Assembly: GCF_007859675.1 (NCBI RefSeq)
Contig: NZ_CP042305.1
Span: 434,001-498,000 of the forward strand
Length of the DNA: 64,000 bases
Direction of reading: 5' to 3'
From: Humibacter ginsenosidimutans
GTDB lineage: Bacteria > Actinomycetota > Actinomycetes > Actinomycetales > Microbacteriaceae
Below are positions 28,394 to 37,761 of the stretch, one piece after another. The notes beneath the pieces are model-generated. The model had not been told where the DNA came from. It made no database searches and saw nothing but the letters and a program-made list of their open reading frames with translations. The first letter of the stretch is position 1, and each line of letters begins with the position of its first letter. The translations under genes were made by a program, and so were the position numbers.

Positions 28394-29160
28394 GCAACGA
28401 ACGCCGCGTGCTGGTCTACCCGGACAAGAACGCCCTCGTGGAGTCCGTCTCTGCACGGTTCCTGTCCAAGACCGCCGACGTCATCCGGGACAGGGGCGTC
28501 GCGCACGTCTGCCTCACCGGAGGCACCGTCGGGATCGCCGTGCTCGCCGCGGTGTCGACGTCGCCGGCGCGCGACGCCCTCGACTGGTCGAAGGTGCACT
28601 TCTGGTGGGGCGACGAGCGCTGGGTCGCCGGCGCGTCGGACGACCGCAACGAGAAGCAGGCCAGGGAGGCGCTCCTCGATGGGCTGGATGTTCCGGCCGG
28701 CAACGTGCACGCCTTCCCTTCCACAGATGGCGGCCTCTCGCTCGACGAAGCGGCCGACGCTTATGCGTCGGAGCTCGCCTCGTTCGGCGGAGACGAGCTC
28801 GCGGCGCCCCGGTTCGACATCACCTTTCTGGGCGTCGGACCCGACGGGCACATCGCGTCGCTGTTCCCCGACCGCGAGGGGATCAGGGAGACGGAGCGCA
28901 CCGTGATCGCGGTGCGCAACTCCCCCAAGCCGCCGCCGGAGCGCCTCAGTCTGACCAGGCCGGTGCTCAACGCGTCTGCACGCATCTGGCTCGTGCTCTC
29001 CGGCTCCGACAAGGCATCGGCGCTCGGTCTCGCCCTGGCGGGCGCCAGCTACACCGAGGTGCCCGCCGCGGGCGCGAAGGGTCGCAAGCGCACCGTGTTC
29101 TTCGTCGACAGGGATGCCTCGGCAGAGGTTCCCGAGAGGCTGATCGCTCAGGACTATTGA
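28390..29160 (+). CDS. pgl: 6-phosphogluconolactonase
   Basis: DevB-type lactonase of 256 residues hydrolysing 6-phosphogluconolactone, the step after Zwf. Motifs: CLTGGTVG near residue 39, WWGDERWV near residue 74, and GVGPDGHIASLFPDREG near residue 148. The start overlaps the opcA stop. The gene ends 35 bases before a strong bidirectional terminator. Confidence 0.95.
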   Translation: MSNERRVLVYPDKNALVESVSARFLSKTADVIRDRGVAHVCLTGGTVGIAVLAAVSTSPARDALDWSKVHFWWGDERWVAGASDDRNEKQAREALLDGLDVPAGNVHAFPSTDGGLSLDEAADAYASELASFGGDELAAPRFDITFLGVGPDGHIASLFPDREGIRETERTVIAVRNSPKPPPERLSLTRPVLNASARIWLVLSGSDKASALGLALAGASYTEVPAAGAKGRKRTVFFVDRDASAEVPERLIAQDY

Positions 29161-29195
29161 CACGCTCGATCGTCACCGGACGACGTTCGACGGAC

Positions 29196-29248
29196 GACGA
29201 GAAAGGCGGCTGACAACCCTGCACGGGTCGTCAGCCGCCTTTCTCGTC
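29196..29248. terminator. Strong bidirectional terminator (pgl / rbpA)
   Basis: A perfect 19-bp inverted repeat (29196-29214 and 29230-29248), with an A/T-bearing GAGAAAG end on one side and CTTTCTC on the other. The loop adds a small ACCC/GGGT stem. It lies between converging pgl and rbpA. Confidence 0.9.
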
Positions 29249-29267
29249 TGTCAGAGGCCGGCCGTCG

Positions 29268-29636
29268 TCACTTGACGGGAGTCAGCCGGCCGCGTCGGGC
29301 GCGAAGTTGCTGCAGGGCATCCTCGAGCAACTGCTCGGCCTCTTCGTCGGTACGACGCTCCTTCACGTAGGCGAGGTGCGTCTTGTAGGGCTCGAGCTTC
29401 GCCACGGCGGGCGGATTCTCCTTGTCGCGCCCGGCGGGAAGACCCGAGGTCGGGCAGTCGATGGTGTCGGGGATCTCTTCTGCCGGCACGTTCGCCGCGA
29501 AGTAGCGCACGGTCTCGTTGCCGAGGGCGTCCCAGTAGTGCACTGCGACGCGTTCGGCGTGGTAGCCGTGGTCCTGCTCCCCCATCGGTCCGGATCCGAC
29601 TCGTGATCCTCGGATCGCGCTGCCGCCTGATGCCAT
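29268..29636 (-). CDS. rbpA: RNA polymerase-binding protein RbpA
   Basis: Actinobacteria-specific activator of 122 residues that binds RNA polymerase and the main sigma factor and stabilises open complexes. Segments: a basic N-terminus with IRGSRVGSGP, the core domain with CPTSGLPAG near residue 61, and the sigma-interaction helix with THLAYVKERR near residue 86. The second cysteine of the classical core is replaced, so metal binding is not expected. It follows secG on the same strand by 45 bases. Confidence 0.95.
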   Translation of the reverse strand: MASGGSAIRGSRVGSGPMGEQDHGYHAERVAVHYWDALGNETVRYFAANVPAEEIPDTIDCPTSGLPAGRDKENPPAVAKLEPYKTHLAYVKERRTDEEAEQLLEDALQQLRARRGRLTPVK

Positions 29637-29657
29637 GAAAAACTCCTTGATCGCGGG

Positions 29658-29687
29658 GCGTAGCGGACTGCGGGGGCGCCGCTACGC
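29658..29687 (-). terminator. Hairpin at the secG stop codon
   Basis: GCGTAGCGG and CCGCTACGC form a 9-bp stem overlapping the secG stop. It may end or attenuate the secG transcript before rbpA. Confidence 0.45.
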
Positions 29688-29927
29688 GCTGAACTTCGTG
29701 ATGAGTCCAAGCACCACGATGCAGGCGATCCAGACCAGACCGAGAACGACCGTGATGCGGTTGAGGTTGCGCTCAGCCACACCGGAGGCTCCGAGGTTGG
29801 ACGTCATGCCGCCGCCGAACATGTCGGACAGGCCGCCGCCGCGACCCTTGTGCAGCAGGATGAGGAGGGTCAGCAGGAGGCTCGTGATGCCGAGCAACAC
29901 CTGGAGAACGACCGTGAGAATCTGCAC
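29682..29927 (-). CDS. secG: Preprotein translocase subunit SecG
   Basis: Auxiliary Sec channel subunit of 81 residues with two membrane helices (about residues 5-25 and 58-77). The connecting loop has the family motif LHKGRGGGLSDMFGG. In most actinobacteria secG directly follows tpiA; here about 2 kb with two other genes intervenes. A TATAAT-like promoter lies upstream, consistent with its own transcription. Confidence 0.93.
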   Translation of the reverse strand: MQILTVVLQVLLGITSLLLTLLILLHKGRGGGLSDMFGGGMTSNLGASGVAERNLNRITVVLGLVWIACIVVLGLITKFSA

Positions 29928-29989
29928 GAGGGGGAAGCCTTTCGGGTTTGCGGTCCGGTCCGGCGAACGCGTCGCGAGGACCGAGGACC

Positions 29990-29995
29990 ATTATA
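29990..29995 (-). promoter_or_regulatory. secG promoter -10 element
   Basis: Consensus TATAAT on the minus strand, 63 bases before the secG start. A weak -35 (TTCCGC) sits 16 bases upstream. Confidence 0.55.
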
Positions 29996-30005
29996 TCGGC
30001 AACGG

Positions 30006-30974
30006 CTATTCGCGGAATGCGGCACGGTGCTCGGTCGGGCTGACGCCGATCCGTGCCCGGAAATGCTGCCTGAGCGACGCGCTGCTGCCGAACCCCGCTC
30101 GTTCCGCGACGCGCTCGACGGAGATGGCCTCGGTCTCCAACAACAGGCGCGCCAGGTCGATCCTCTGGTCGAGCAGCCACTGCTGGGGGCTCGCGCCGGT
30201 TCTCGCACGGAACCGCCGGGTGAAGGTGCGACGGGCGATCGGAACGGATGCGGCCCACTCGTCGAGACCGAACGTGTCGGCGAGCCGTGAGCGCGCCCAG
30301 ACCATCGCGAGCTCGATGGGATCGTGATCCGTCGCGTCAGCCACCGGGTGCGGGATGAACTGTGCCTGCGAGCCGCTGCGGTGCGGCGCCAGCACGAGAG
30401 TTCTGGCGAGCTCGTCCACAGCGCCGCTGCCGTGTTCTCGGCGGGCGATGTGCAGGCAGCAGTCGAGCGCGGCCGCGACTCCGGCAGAGGTCACGACGTC
30501 TCCGTGATCGATCCAGAGAACATCACTGCGCACCTGGACGGCCGGATATCGGTCGGCGAGATCCTTCGCCGCCGACCAGTGGGTCACGAGCTCGCGCTCG
30601 TCGACGAGTCCGCTCGCTGCAAGCACGTAGGCGCCGAGACAGAGACCGACGATGAGAGCACCCCTGCCGTGGGAGGAACGGAGCGCGTCGAGCAGTCGAT
30701 CAGTCGGCTCCAAGTCGCGCTGCCAGCTCGGAATGACGACGATGTCTGCGGAGGCGAAGGCCTCGAGGCCGACGGCGACGGCGATGTCGAAGCCGGCCGC
30801 CGTGCCCAACGTGCCCGGGCTCTCCGCACACACCACGACGTCATACAGCGGTGCAGCACTCGCCAGTCCCGCAGCACCGAACACCAGTGGCGGCACGGAG
30901 AGGTGGAACGGACTCATGTTCTCGAACGCTAAGACGGCGACCGTGCGATGAGGGTGCGACGTCGTGTCGATCAT
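30006..30974 (-). CDS. GlxA-type transcriptional regulator (DJ-1/PfpI domain plus AraC HTH)
   Basis: Regulator of 322 residues. Residues 10-180 form a DJ-1/PfpI-like domain; VGLCLGAYVLAASGL carries the nucleophile-elbow cysteine position. Residues 215-320 form an AraC-type DNA-binding domain with ARRTFTRRFRARTGASPQQW and VAERAGFGSSASLRQHFR. It diverges from the metallo-hydrolase gene, which it probably controls. The effector is unknown. Confidence 0.9.
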   Translation of the reverse strand: MIDTTSHPHRTVAVLAFENMSPFHLSVPPLVFGAAGLASAAPLYDVVVCAESPGTLGTAAGFDIAVAVGLEAFASADIVVIPSWQRDLEPTDRLLDALRSSHGRGALIVGLCLGAYVLAASGLVDERELVTHWSAAKDLADRYPAVQVRSDVLWIDHGDVVTSAGVAAALDCCLHIARREHGSGAVDELARTLVLAPHRSGSQAQFIPHPVADATDHDPIELAMVWARSRLADTFGLDEWAASVPIARRTFTRRFRARTGASPQQWLLDQRIDLARLLLETEAISVERVAERAGFGSSASLRQHFRARIGVSPTEHRAAFRE

Positions 30975-30996
30975 GGCCCGATCTTATCGAACATAT

Positions 30997-31006
30997 GCCC
31001 ATGGGC
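30997..31006. promoter_or_regulatory. Palindrome in the regulator/hydrolase divergent region
   Basis: GCCCATGGGC, a perfect 10-bp palindrome in the 70-base gap between the two divergent genes. A candidate operator by position only. Confidence 0.3.
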
Positions 31007-31044
31007 CACTGGCGTCAGGCATCGTAGTTCGCGAGCCTTGTCTC

Positions 31045-31824
31045 ATGACCATCGCTTCGACATCATCTGTCTCCAGCACGATCCGCGCCCGGCTGATCGG
31101 CGGGCCCACTCTGCAGTTCGGTTACGCGGGCTTGAACATCGTCATCGACCCGACTTTCGACGCACCCGGCGAATACGAAGGCGGGATCACCCTGCGCAAG
31201 CTCGTCGGACCGGCGGTTCCCGCCGCGGACCTCGGGACCATCGATCTTGTGCTGCTGTCGCACGACCAGCACGCTGACAACCTCGACACGAGCGGCCGAG
31301 AGCTTCTCGCCGGCGCGACGACAGTGCTCTCCACGCCGGATGCCGCTTCCCGCATTCCGGGGGTGACGGGTCTCGTGCCCTGGCAGACGACGCTGGTCGG
31401 TGCAGCGGAAGTCGAGGCGGTTCCCGCTCTGCACGGGCCGAACGGAGCGGAAGAGATCTCCGGCCCGGTGACCGGCTTCGTCCTTCGCGCGCCGGGCGCG
31501 CCGGTGGTGTACGTCTCAGGCGACAACGCGTCGACGGACATCGTGGCCGAGATCGTCGAGCGCACCGGGCCGATCGATATCGCCGTGTTGTTCGCGGGCG
31601 CGGCCAACGTCGGACGGTTCGGCGATGTCGACGTCACCCTGAACGCGCGCACCGCCGTGATCGCCGCACAACTGCTGGGCGCTGCTCGTGTCGTGGCGGT
31701 GCACGCCGAAGGGTGGGATCACTTCAGCGAGACCCCGGAGAGGCTCGCGCGCATGTTCGACCGCGCGGGTCTTGCGGATCGGCTGACGATTCCCACGCGT
31801 GGCAAGTGGTTCGAGGTCGCCTGA
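31045..31824 (+). CDS. MBL-fold metallo-hydrolase (UlaG-like)
   Basis: Metallo-beta-lactamase-fold protein of 259 residues. The metal motif is seen as SHDQHADNLD (H-x-x-H-x-D type variant) near residue 72; later ligands are in ALHGPNG and YVSGDNASTDIV. It resembles L-ascorbate-6-phosphate-lactonase-like MBL proteins, but substrate cannot be told. The ATG at 31045 is chosen because the next upstream ATG would overlap the divergent regulator gene. It ends before a clear hairpin. Confidence 0.8.
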   Translation: MTIASTSSVSSTIRARLIGGPTLQFGYAGLNIVIDPTFDAPGEYEGGITLRKLVGPAVPAADLGTIDLVLLSHDQHADNLDTSGRELLAGATTVLSTPDAASRIPGVTGLVPWQTTLVGAAEVEAVPALHGPNGAEEISGPVTGFVLRAPGAPVVYVSGDNASTDIVAEIVERTGPIDIAVLFAGAANVGRFGDVDVTLNARTAVIAAQLLGAARVVAVHAEGWDHFSETPERLARMFDRAGLADRLTIPTRGKWFEVA

Positions 31825-31833
31825 GTGCTCGTT

Positions 31834-31878
31834 CTCCTCAGCGCTTGAACGACGACATCGCCCTCGAGCGCTGAGGAG
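31834..31878. terminator. Bidirectional terminator (MBL hydrolase / tpiA)
   Basis: A perfect 12-bp inverted repeat, CTCCTCAGCGCT and AGCGCTGAGGAG, lies between converging genes. Confidence 0.7.
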
Positions 31879-31888
31879 ACCGGGCGCC

Positions 31889-32680
31889 TCAGACGCCGAC
31901 GTGCTTCTGGTAACGCGCGATCGCCGAGAACCCCTCGACGTCGAGGCTCGCGCCGCCGACGAGTGCGCCGTCGATGTTCGGCTGGCGCATGAAGCCGGCG
32001 ATGTTGTCCGCCTTGACGGAACCGCCGTAGAGGATGCGCGTGGCCGCGGCAGCCTCCTCGCCGAGCTGTTCGGAGATGGTCGAGCGCAGTGCCGCGCAGA
32101 CCTGCTCCGCCTGCTCGGGCGTGGCGGCCTGCCCCGACCCGATCGCCCACACGGGCTCGTAGGCGACCACGAAGTCGCTGCCCTTCGGGATCGAGTCGAG
32201 CACGGCCGCGAGCTGGGCGACGGGAACGGCGCTGGCGCCGTGCTTCTCCAGGTCGTCCGCAGTCTCGCCGACGCAGATGAGCGGGACGACGCCGGAGGCG
32301 ATGGCCGCCTTCGTCTTCGCAGCCACGTTCTCATCGCTCTCGCCGTGCAGGGTGCGACGCTCCGAGTGACCGATGATCACGTAGGAGCAGTCGAGCTTGG
32401 CCAGGAACGGCGCGGCGATCTCACCGGTGAAGGCGCCGGAGGCGTGCTCCGAGACGTCCTGCGCTCCGTAGACGATCGGCAGCTTGTCGGCCGAGACGAG
32501 GGTCTGCACGCTGCGCAGGTCGGTGAAGGGCGGGAAGACCGCGACCTCGACGGCGTTGAAGTCGTGGCGGGCATCCTTGAGACTCCACGCCAGCTTCTGC
32601 ACGAAGGCGATCGACTGGAGATGATCGAGGTTCATCTTCCAGTTGCCCGCGATCAGCGGAACACGGTTCACGCCTGCCAT
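31889..32680 (-). CDS. tpiA: Triose-phosphate isomerase
   Basis: Glycolytic enzyme of 263 residues. All active-site marks are present: GNWKMN near residue 12 (lysine), IIGHSERR near residue 101 (histidine), AYEPVWAIGSG near residue 174 (catalytic glutamate), and YGGSVKADN. It overlaps pgk by 13 bases at its start, so the two are coupled. It ends the gap-pgk-tpiA run. Confidence 0.96.
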   Translation of the reverse strand: MAGVNRVPLIAGNWKMNLDHLQSIAFVQKLAWSLKDARHDFNAVEVAVFPPFTDLRSVQTLVSADKLPIVYGAQDVSEHASGAFTGEIAAPFLAKLDCSYVIIGHSERRTLHGESDENVAAKTKAAIASGVVPLICVGETADDLEKHGASAVPVAQLAAVLDSIPKGSDFVVAYEPVWAIGSGQAATPEQAEQVCAALRSTISEQLGEEAAAATRILYGGSVKADNIAGFMRQPNIDGALVGGASLDVEGFSAIARYQKHVGV

Positions 32681-33885
32681 CCGAGTACCTCCAGTCCTGG
32701 CAGCGACTTGCCCTCGAGGAACTCGAGGCTCGCTCCCCCTCCGGTCGAGATGTGACCGAATTGATCGTCGTCGAAGCCGAGTGCGCGCACCGCAGCGGCG
32801 GAGTCTCCTCCGCCGACGACACTCAGGCCGCGCGTCTCGGTGAGCGCCTGCGCGACGGCACGGGTGCCGGCCGCGAACGGCGCGAGCTCGAAAACGCCCA
32901 TCGGGCCGTTCCAGAACACCGTGACGGACTCGCGGATGATCTCGGCGAACTTCGCCGCCGTCTCCGGTCCGATGTCGAGACCCAGACCGGAGGCGCCCCA
33001 CGGGGAGTCCTCGATGCTGGAGGCCGAACGCACCTCGTGCTCGGCGTCGGCACCGAAGGCGGATGCCACGACCACGTCGGTCGGCAGGATCAGCTCGACG
33101 CCCAGCTCCTCGGCCTTGGCGAGGTAGCCGCGCACCGTCTCGATCTGGTCCTGCTCGAGCAGGCTGGAGCCCACCTTGTGACCCTGCGCGGCGAGGAAGG
33201 TGAACAGCATTCCACCGCCGATGAGCAGGGTGTTCACGCGCGGCAGCAGGTGACCGATCACACCCAGCTTGTCGGAGACCTTCGACCCGCCGAGCACGAC
33301 CGTGTACGGACGCTCGGGGTTCGTGGTGAGTCGCTCGAGCACCTCGAGCTCTGTCGCGATCAGCAAGCCCGCCGCACTGGGCAGCGCCTTCGCCAGCTCG
33401 TAGACGCTCGCCTGCTTGCGGTGCACGACACCGAAGCCGTCGGAGACGAACGCGTCGCCGAATGCCGCGAGCTTCGCGGCGAACGCGGTGCGCTCCTCCT
33501 CCGACTTGCTCGTCTCCTCCGGGTTGAAGCGGAGGTTCTCGAGTACGGCGACGTCGCCGTCGGCGAGGGAGGCGACGACATCCTTCGCCGAGTCGCCCAC
33601 CGTGTCGGTGGCGAAGGCGACGGGCTTGCCGAGCAGCTCGCCGAGCCGGGTCGCGACGGGTCGGAGGCTGTACTTCGGGTCGGGAGTGCCGTCGGGCCGG
33701 CCGAGGTGCGACACGACGATGATGCGGGCGCCCTGCGCGATGAGGGCGTTCAACGTGGGCAGCGACGCGCGGACACGGCCGTCGTCGGTGATCTGCCCGT
33801 CTTTCAACGGGACATTGAGATCACAACGGACGACGACCGTGCGGCCGGCGAGCGAACCCAGTGATTCCAGAGTGCGAAGAGTCAC
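32668..33885 (-). CDS. pgk: Phosphoglycerate kinase
   Basis: ATP-generating glycolytic enzyme of 405 residues. Family segments: VVVRCDLNVPLKDG near residue 17, VSHLGRPDG near residue 59, VLGGSKVSDKLGVI, and the C-terminal GGGDSAAAVRALG. It starts 20 bases after gap. Normal length. Confidence 0.96.
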   Translation of the reverse strand: MTLRTLESLGSLAGRTVVVRCDLNVPLKDGQITDDGRVRASLPTLNALIAQGARIIVVSHLGRPDGTPDPKYSLRPVATRLGELLGKPVAFATDTVGDSAKDVVASLADGDVAVLENLRFNPEETSKSEEERTAFAAKLAAFGDAFVSDGFGVVHRKQASVYELAKALPSAAGLLIATELEVLERLTTNPERPYTVVLGGSKVSDKLGVIGHLLPRVNTLLIGGGMLFTFLAAQGHKVGSSLLEQDQIETVRGYLAKAEELGVELILPTDVVVASAFGADAEHEVRSASSIEDSPWGASGLGLDIGPETAAKFAEIIRESVTVFWNGPMGVFELAPFAAGTRAVAQALTETRGLSVVGGGDSAAAVRALGFDDDQFGHISTGGGASLEFLEGKSLPGLEVLGWQA

Positions 33886-33905
33886 CCGAGTTCCTTACGC
33901 GGTGG

Positions 33906-35021
<1,116 letters not shown>

Positions 35022-35648
35022 TTACGACAGTAGCAGCAGGCCAGAGGTCTTTTCGCGTGCCTTCGTGAAGCGCTCCTGCACGTCGGCCCAGTTCGTGATG
35101 TTCCAGAACGCCTTGACGTAGTCCGCCTTCACGTTGCGGTAGTCGAGGTAGAACGCGTGCTCCCACATGTCGATGAGAAGCAGCGGAATCGTGGCGGCGG
35201 CCAGGTTGCCCTGGTGGTCGTAGAGCTGCTCGATGATGAGCTTCTGGCCGAGCGAGTCCCAGGCCAGGATGGACCAGCCGGAGCCCTGGATGCCCAGCGC
35301 CGATGCCGTGAAGTGGGCACGGAACTTGTCGAACGAGCCGAAGAACTCGTCGATCGCCGCGGCCAGCTCGCCGGTCGGCTTGTCGCCGCCGTCCGGCGAG
35401 AGGTTGTTCCAGAACACCGTGTGATTCACGTGGCCGGCGAGGTTGAACGCCAGGTCCTTCTGGAGCTTGTTGACGTTGGCGAGGTCGTCGGCGTCGCGGG
35501 CCTCCTGGAGTTTGGCGATGGCGGTGTTCGCCCCGTCGACGTAGGCCTTGTGGTGCTTGTCGTGGTGGAGCTCCATGATCGTTCCGCTGATGCTCGGCTC
35601 GAGAGCCGAGTAGTCGTAGGGAAGATCGGCGAGCGTGTAGTCAGCCAT
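35022..35648 (-). CDS. sodA: Superoxide dismutase (Mn/Fe type)
   Basis: Cytosolic enzyme of 208 residues that dismutates superoxide. Metal ligands appear as H28-type in [12 protein letters not shown], a second histidine in NHTVFWNNL, and [11 protein letters not shown] near residue 162. [10 protein letters not shown] is the usual core segment. The metal cannot be decided with certainty; sequence resembles Mn-type or cambialistic enzymes. Own terminator downstream separates it from gap. Confidence 0.94.
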   Translation of the reverse strand: MADYTLADLPYDYSALEPSISGTIMELHHDKHHKAYVDGANTAIAKLQEARDADDLANVNKLQKDLAFNLAGHVNHTVFWNNLSPDGGDKPTGELAAAIDEFFGSFDKFRAHFTASALGIQGSGWSILAWDSLGQKLIIEQLYDHQGNLAAATIPLLLIDMWEHAFYLDYRNVKADYVKAFWNITNWADVQERFTKAREKTSGLLLLS

Positions 35649-35771
35649 TCACTTACTCCTCGTAGTAGATCCACGGCACGACGCCCGTGCCGCAGACGAC
35701 GGTTTCAACTCTAGTGAGGCTGCACGGCGGGCGTCGGGGCCTTGACTCCCGCGCGAACCGGTGTGAAAGGC

Positions 35772-36749
35772 CTACAGATCGAGATCCGCAGGGAGGCTGG
35801 CCTCGGTGCTCGGGATGCCCAGTTCCGAGGCGCGCTTGTCCGCCATCGCGAGCAGCCGGCGGATGCGCCCTGCGACGGCATCCTTCGTCATGGGCGGGTC
35901 GGCGTGGTGGCCGAGCTCGTCGAGGCTGGCGTCGCGGTGCGCGAGACGCAGGTCGCCCGCGTACTTCAAGTGCTCAGGGATGCCGGGGCCGAGGATCTCC
36001 ATCGCGCGCTCCACCCGAGCGCACGCGGCGACCGCAGCCTGCGCCGAGCGACGCAGGTTGGCGTCGTCGAAGTTCACCAACCGGTTCGCCGTGGCCCGCA
36101 CCTCGCGGCGCTGCCGCAGCTCTTCCCAGGTGCGCACGGTTTCCGTGGCTCCCATGCGGGCGAGCATGGCGCTGATCGCCTCGCCGTCGCGGATGACGAC
36201 GCGGTGCACGCCGCGCACCTCGCGCGCCTTCGCCGAGATGCCGATGCGTCCTGCAGCGCCCACGAGCGCCATCGCGGTCTCGTTGCCGGGGCAGGTGATC
36301 TCGAGGGCGGCGGAGCGGCCGGGATCGGTGAGCGAGCCGTGGGCGAGGAACGCGCCGCGCCAGACGGCTGCCAGATCTTCTTTGGAACCCGTCGTGAGGC
36401 GGTTGGGCAGGCCACGGATGGGTCTGCGGTGCTGGTCGAGCAGGCCGGTCTGCCTGGCGAGCGTCTCTCCGCCGTCGAGCACCCTGACCGTGTACACGGT
36501 GCTCTTGCGGATGCCGCCCGCCGACGTCACAGACACCTCGCTGCGCACTCCGTAGAGCTCGGCGAGGGCCTTGCGCACGTGGCGCGCCAGCTGCGGAGAG
36601 TCGAGTTCGGCCTCCACGGCGATGCGACCGGAGATGAGGTGGAGCCCGCCGGCCAGGCGCAGAATGGTGGCCAGCTCTGCCGCCCGCACCGTGTTCTTGC
36701 CCGCCTCGACGCCGAGGAGCTCTTCTTTGACGTCAGCGGTCAGTGCCAA
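35772..36749 (-). CDS. whiA: DNA-binding protein WhiA
   Basis: WhiA of 325 residues: an N-terminal LAGLIDADG-like domain ([15 protein letters not shown] near residue 134) and a C-terminal helix-turn-helix ([20 protein letters not shown]). In sporulating actinobacteria it works with WhiB in division control; in others it affects division and metabolism. It follows rapZ by 69 bases. The usual neighbour yvcK is not between them. Confidence 0.94.
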   Translation of the reverse strand: MALTADVKEELLGVEAGKNTVRAAELATILRLAGGLHLISGRIAVEAELDSPQLARHVRKALAELYGVRSEVSVTSAGGIRKSTVYTVRVLDGGETLARQTGLLDQHRRPIRGLPNRLTTGSKEDLAAVWRGAFLAHGSLTDPGRSAALEITCPGNETAMALVGAAGRIGISAKAREVRGVHRVVIRDGEAISAMLARMGATETVRTWEELRQRREVRATANRLVNFDDANLRRSAQAAVAACARVERAMEILGPGIPEHLKYAGDLRLAHRDASLDELGHHADPPMTKDAVAGRIRRLLAMADKRASELGIPSTEASLPADLDL

Positions 36750-36818
36750 TCGTGTGGTTCCGTTCTGTGTTGAGCATGGCCGCCGAGATGGCGGGAGGAT
36801 GTCGTCGCACGCGAGATG

Positions 36819-37712
36819 TCATTCCCGGCCGAGGTCGCGGTGCTTGACCGCGACGGCAACGCCGGGAGCATCGCGAAAGCGTGCTGCCAGCGCTTCTGCG
36901 ATGGCCACCGAGCGATGTTTACCCCCAGTGCAGCCTATCGCTATGGTCGCGTGGCGCTTGTTCTCCCTGCGATAACCCGCGAGCACGGGGCGGAGCGCCT
37001 TCGCATAGCCGTCGACGAACTCGATGGAGCCGGGCTGGGCGAACACGAACTCGCGCACCGGGGCATCCAGGCCGCTGAGGGCACGCAGTTCGGGCTGCCA
37101 GAACGGGTTCGGCAGAAAGCGCGCGTCGGCGACGAGGTCGGCGTCGGCCGGCAGCCCGTACTTGAACCCGAAACTCATGACGGTGAGCTGGATGTCGGCG
37201 GAGTCGGCCTCTGCGAACACCTGGTTGATCTCCATCGCCAACTGGTGGATGTTGAGGTCCGAGGTGTCGATGATGATGTCGGCGGATTCACGCAGCTCGC
37301 GCACGCGCTCCCGCTCCGCCATGATCCCGTCGAGGATGGTGCCGGTCGCCTGCAGCGGATGCGGGCGGCGCACCGACTCGAAGCGGCGGACGAGGGCCGC
37401 GTCGGTGGCATCCAGGAACAGCACCCGCACCTGCGCGCCGCCGCCGCGCAGCGACTGGATCATCTCCTGCAGGTCGGAGAAGAACCCCCTGCCGCGCACG
37501 TCGACGACCGCGGCGATGCGGGGAAGGCTCGATCCGGCGTGACCCGCGAGGTCGACGAGCGGGCGCAGCATCTGCGGCGGAATGTTGTCGACCACGTACC
37601 AGTCGAGGTCTTCGAGCGCATTGGCGACGGTGGATCGACCGGCACCGGACATGCCGGTGACGATCACCAGCTCGCGGTGCTCGCTGTCTTGCTCGGCGTG
37701 TTCGTCGGCCAT
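36819..37712 (-). CDS. rapZ: RNase adapter RapZ-like nucleotide-binding protein
   Basis: P-loop protein of 297 residues. The Walker A is GMSGAGRST, with Arg where Lys is usual in the loop, a variant I have seen as typical of actinobacterial RapZ. The C-terminal domain has [15 protein letters not shown] and [14 protein letters not shown]. In E. coli RapZ guides sRNA cleavage; in actinobacteria its role is unclear. It follows uvrC by 49 bases. Confidence 0.92.
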   Translation of the reverse strand: MADEHAEQDSEHRELVIVTGMSGAGRSTVANALEDLDWYVVDNIPPQMLRPLVDLAGHAGSSLPRIAAVVDVRGRGFFSDLQEMIQSLRGGGAQVRVLFLDATDAALVRRFESVRRPHPLQATGTILDGIMAERERVRELRESADIIIDTSDLNIHQLAMEINQVFAEADSADIQLTVMSFGFKYGLPADADLVADARFLPNPFWQPELRALSGLDAPVREFVFAQPGSIEFVDGYAKALRPVLAGYRRENKRHATIAIGCTGGKHRSVAIAEALAARFRDAPGVAVAVKHRDLGRE

Positions 37713-37761
37713 CCCTCACCCCTGGTCGTGAACGTGACGTGCTTCCAGCCTACGTTGCGAC

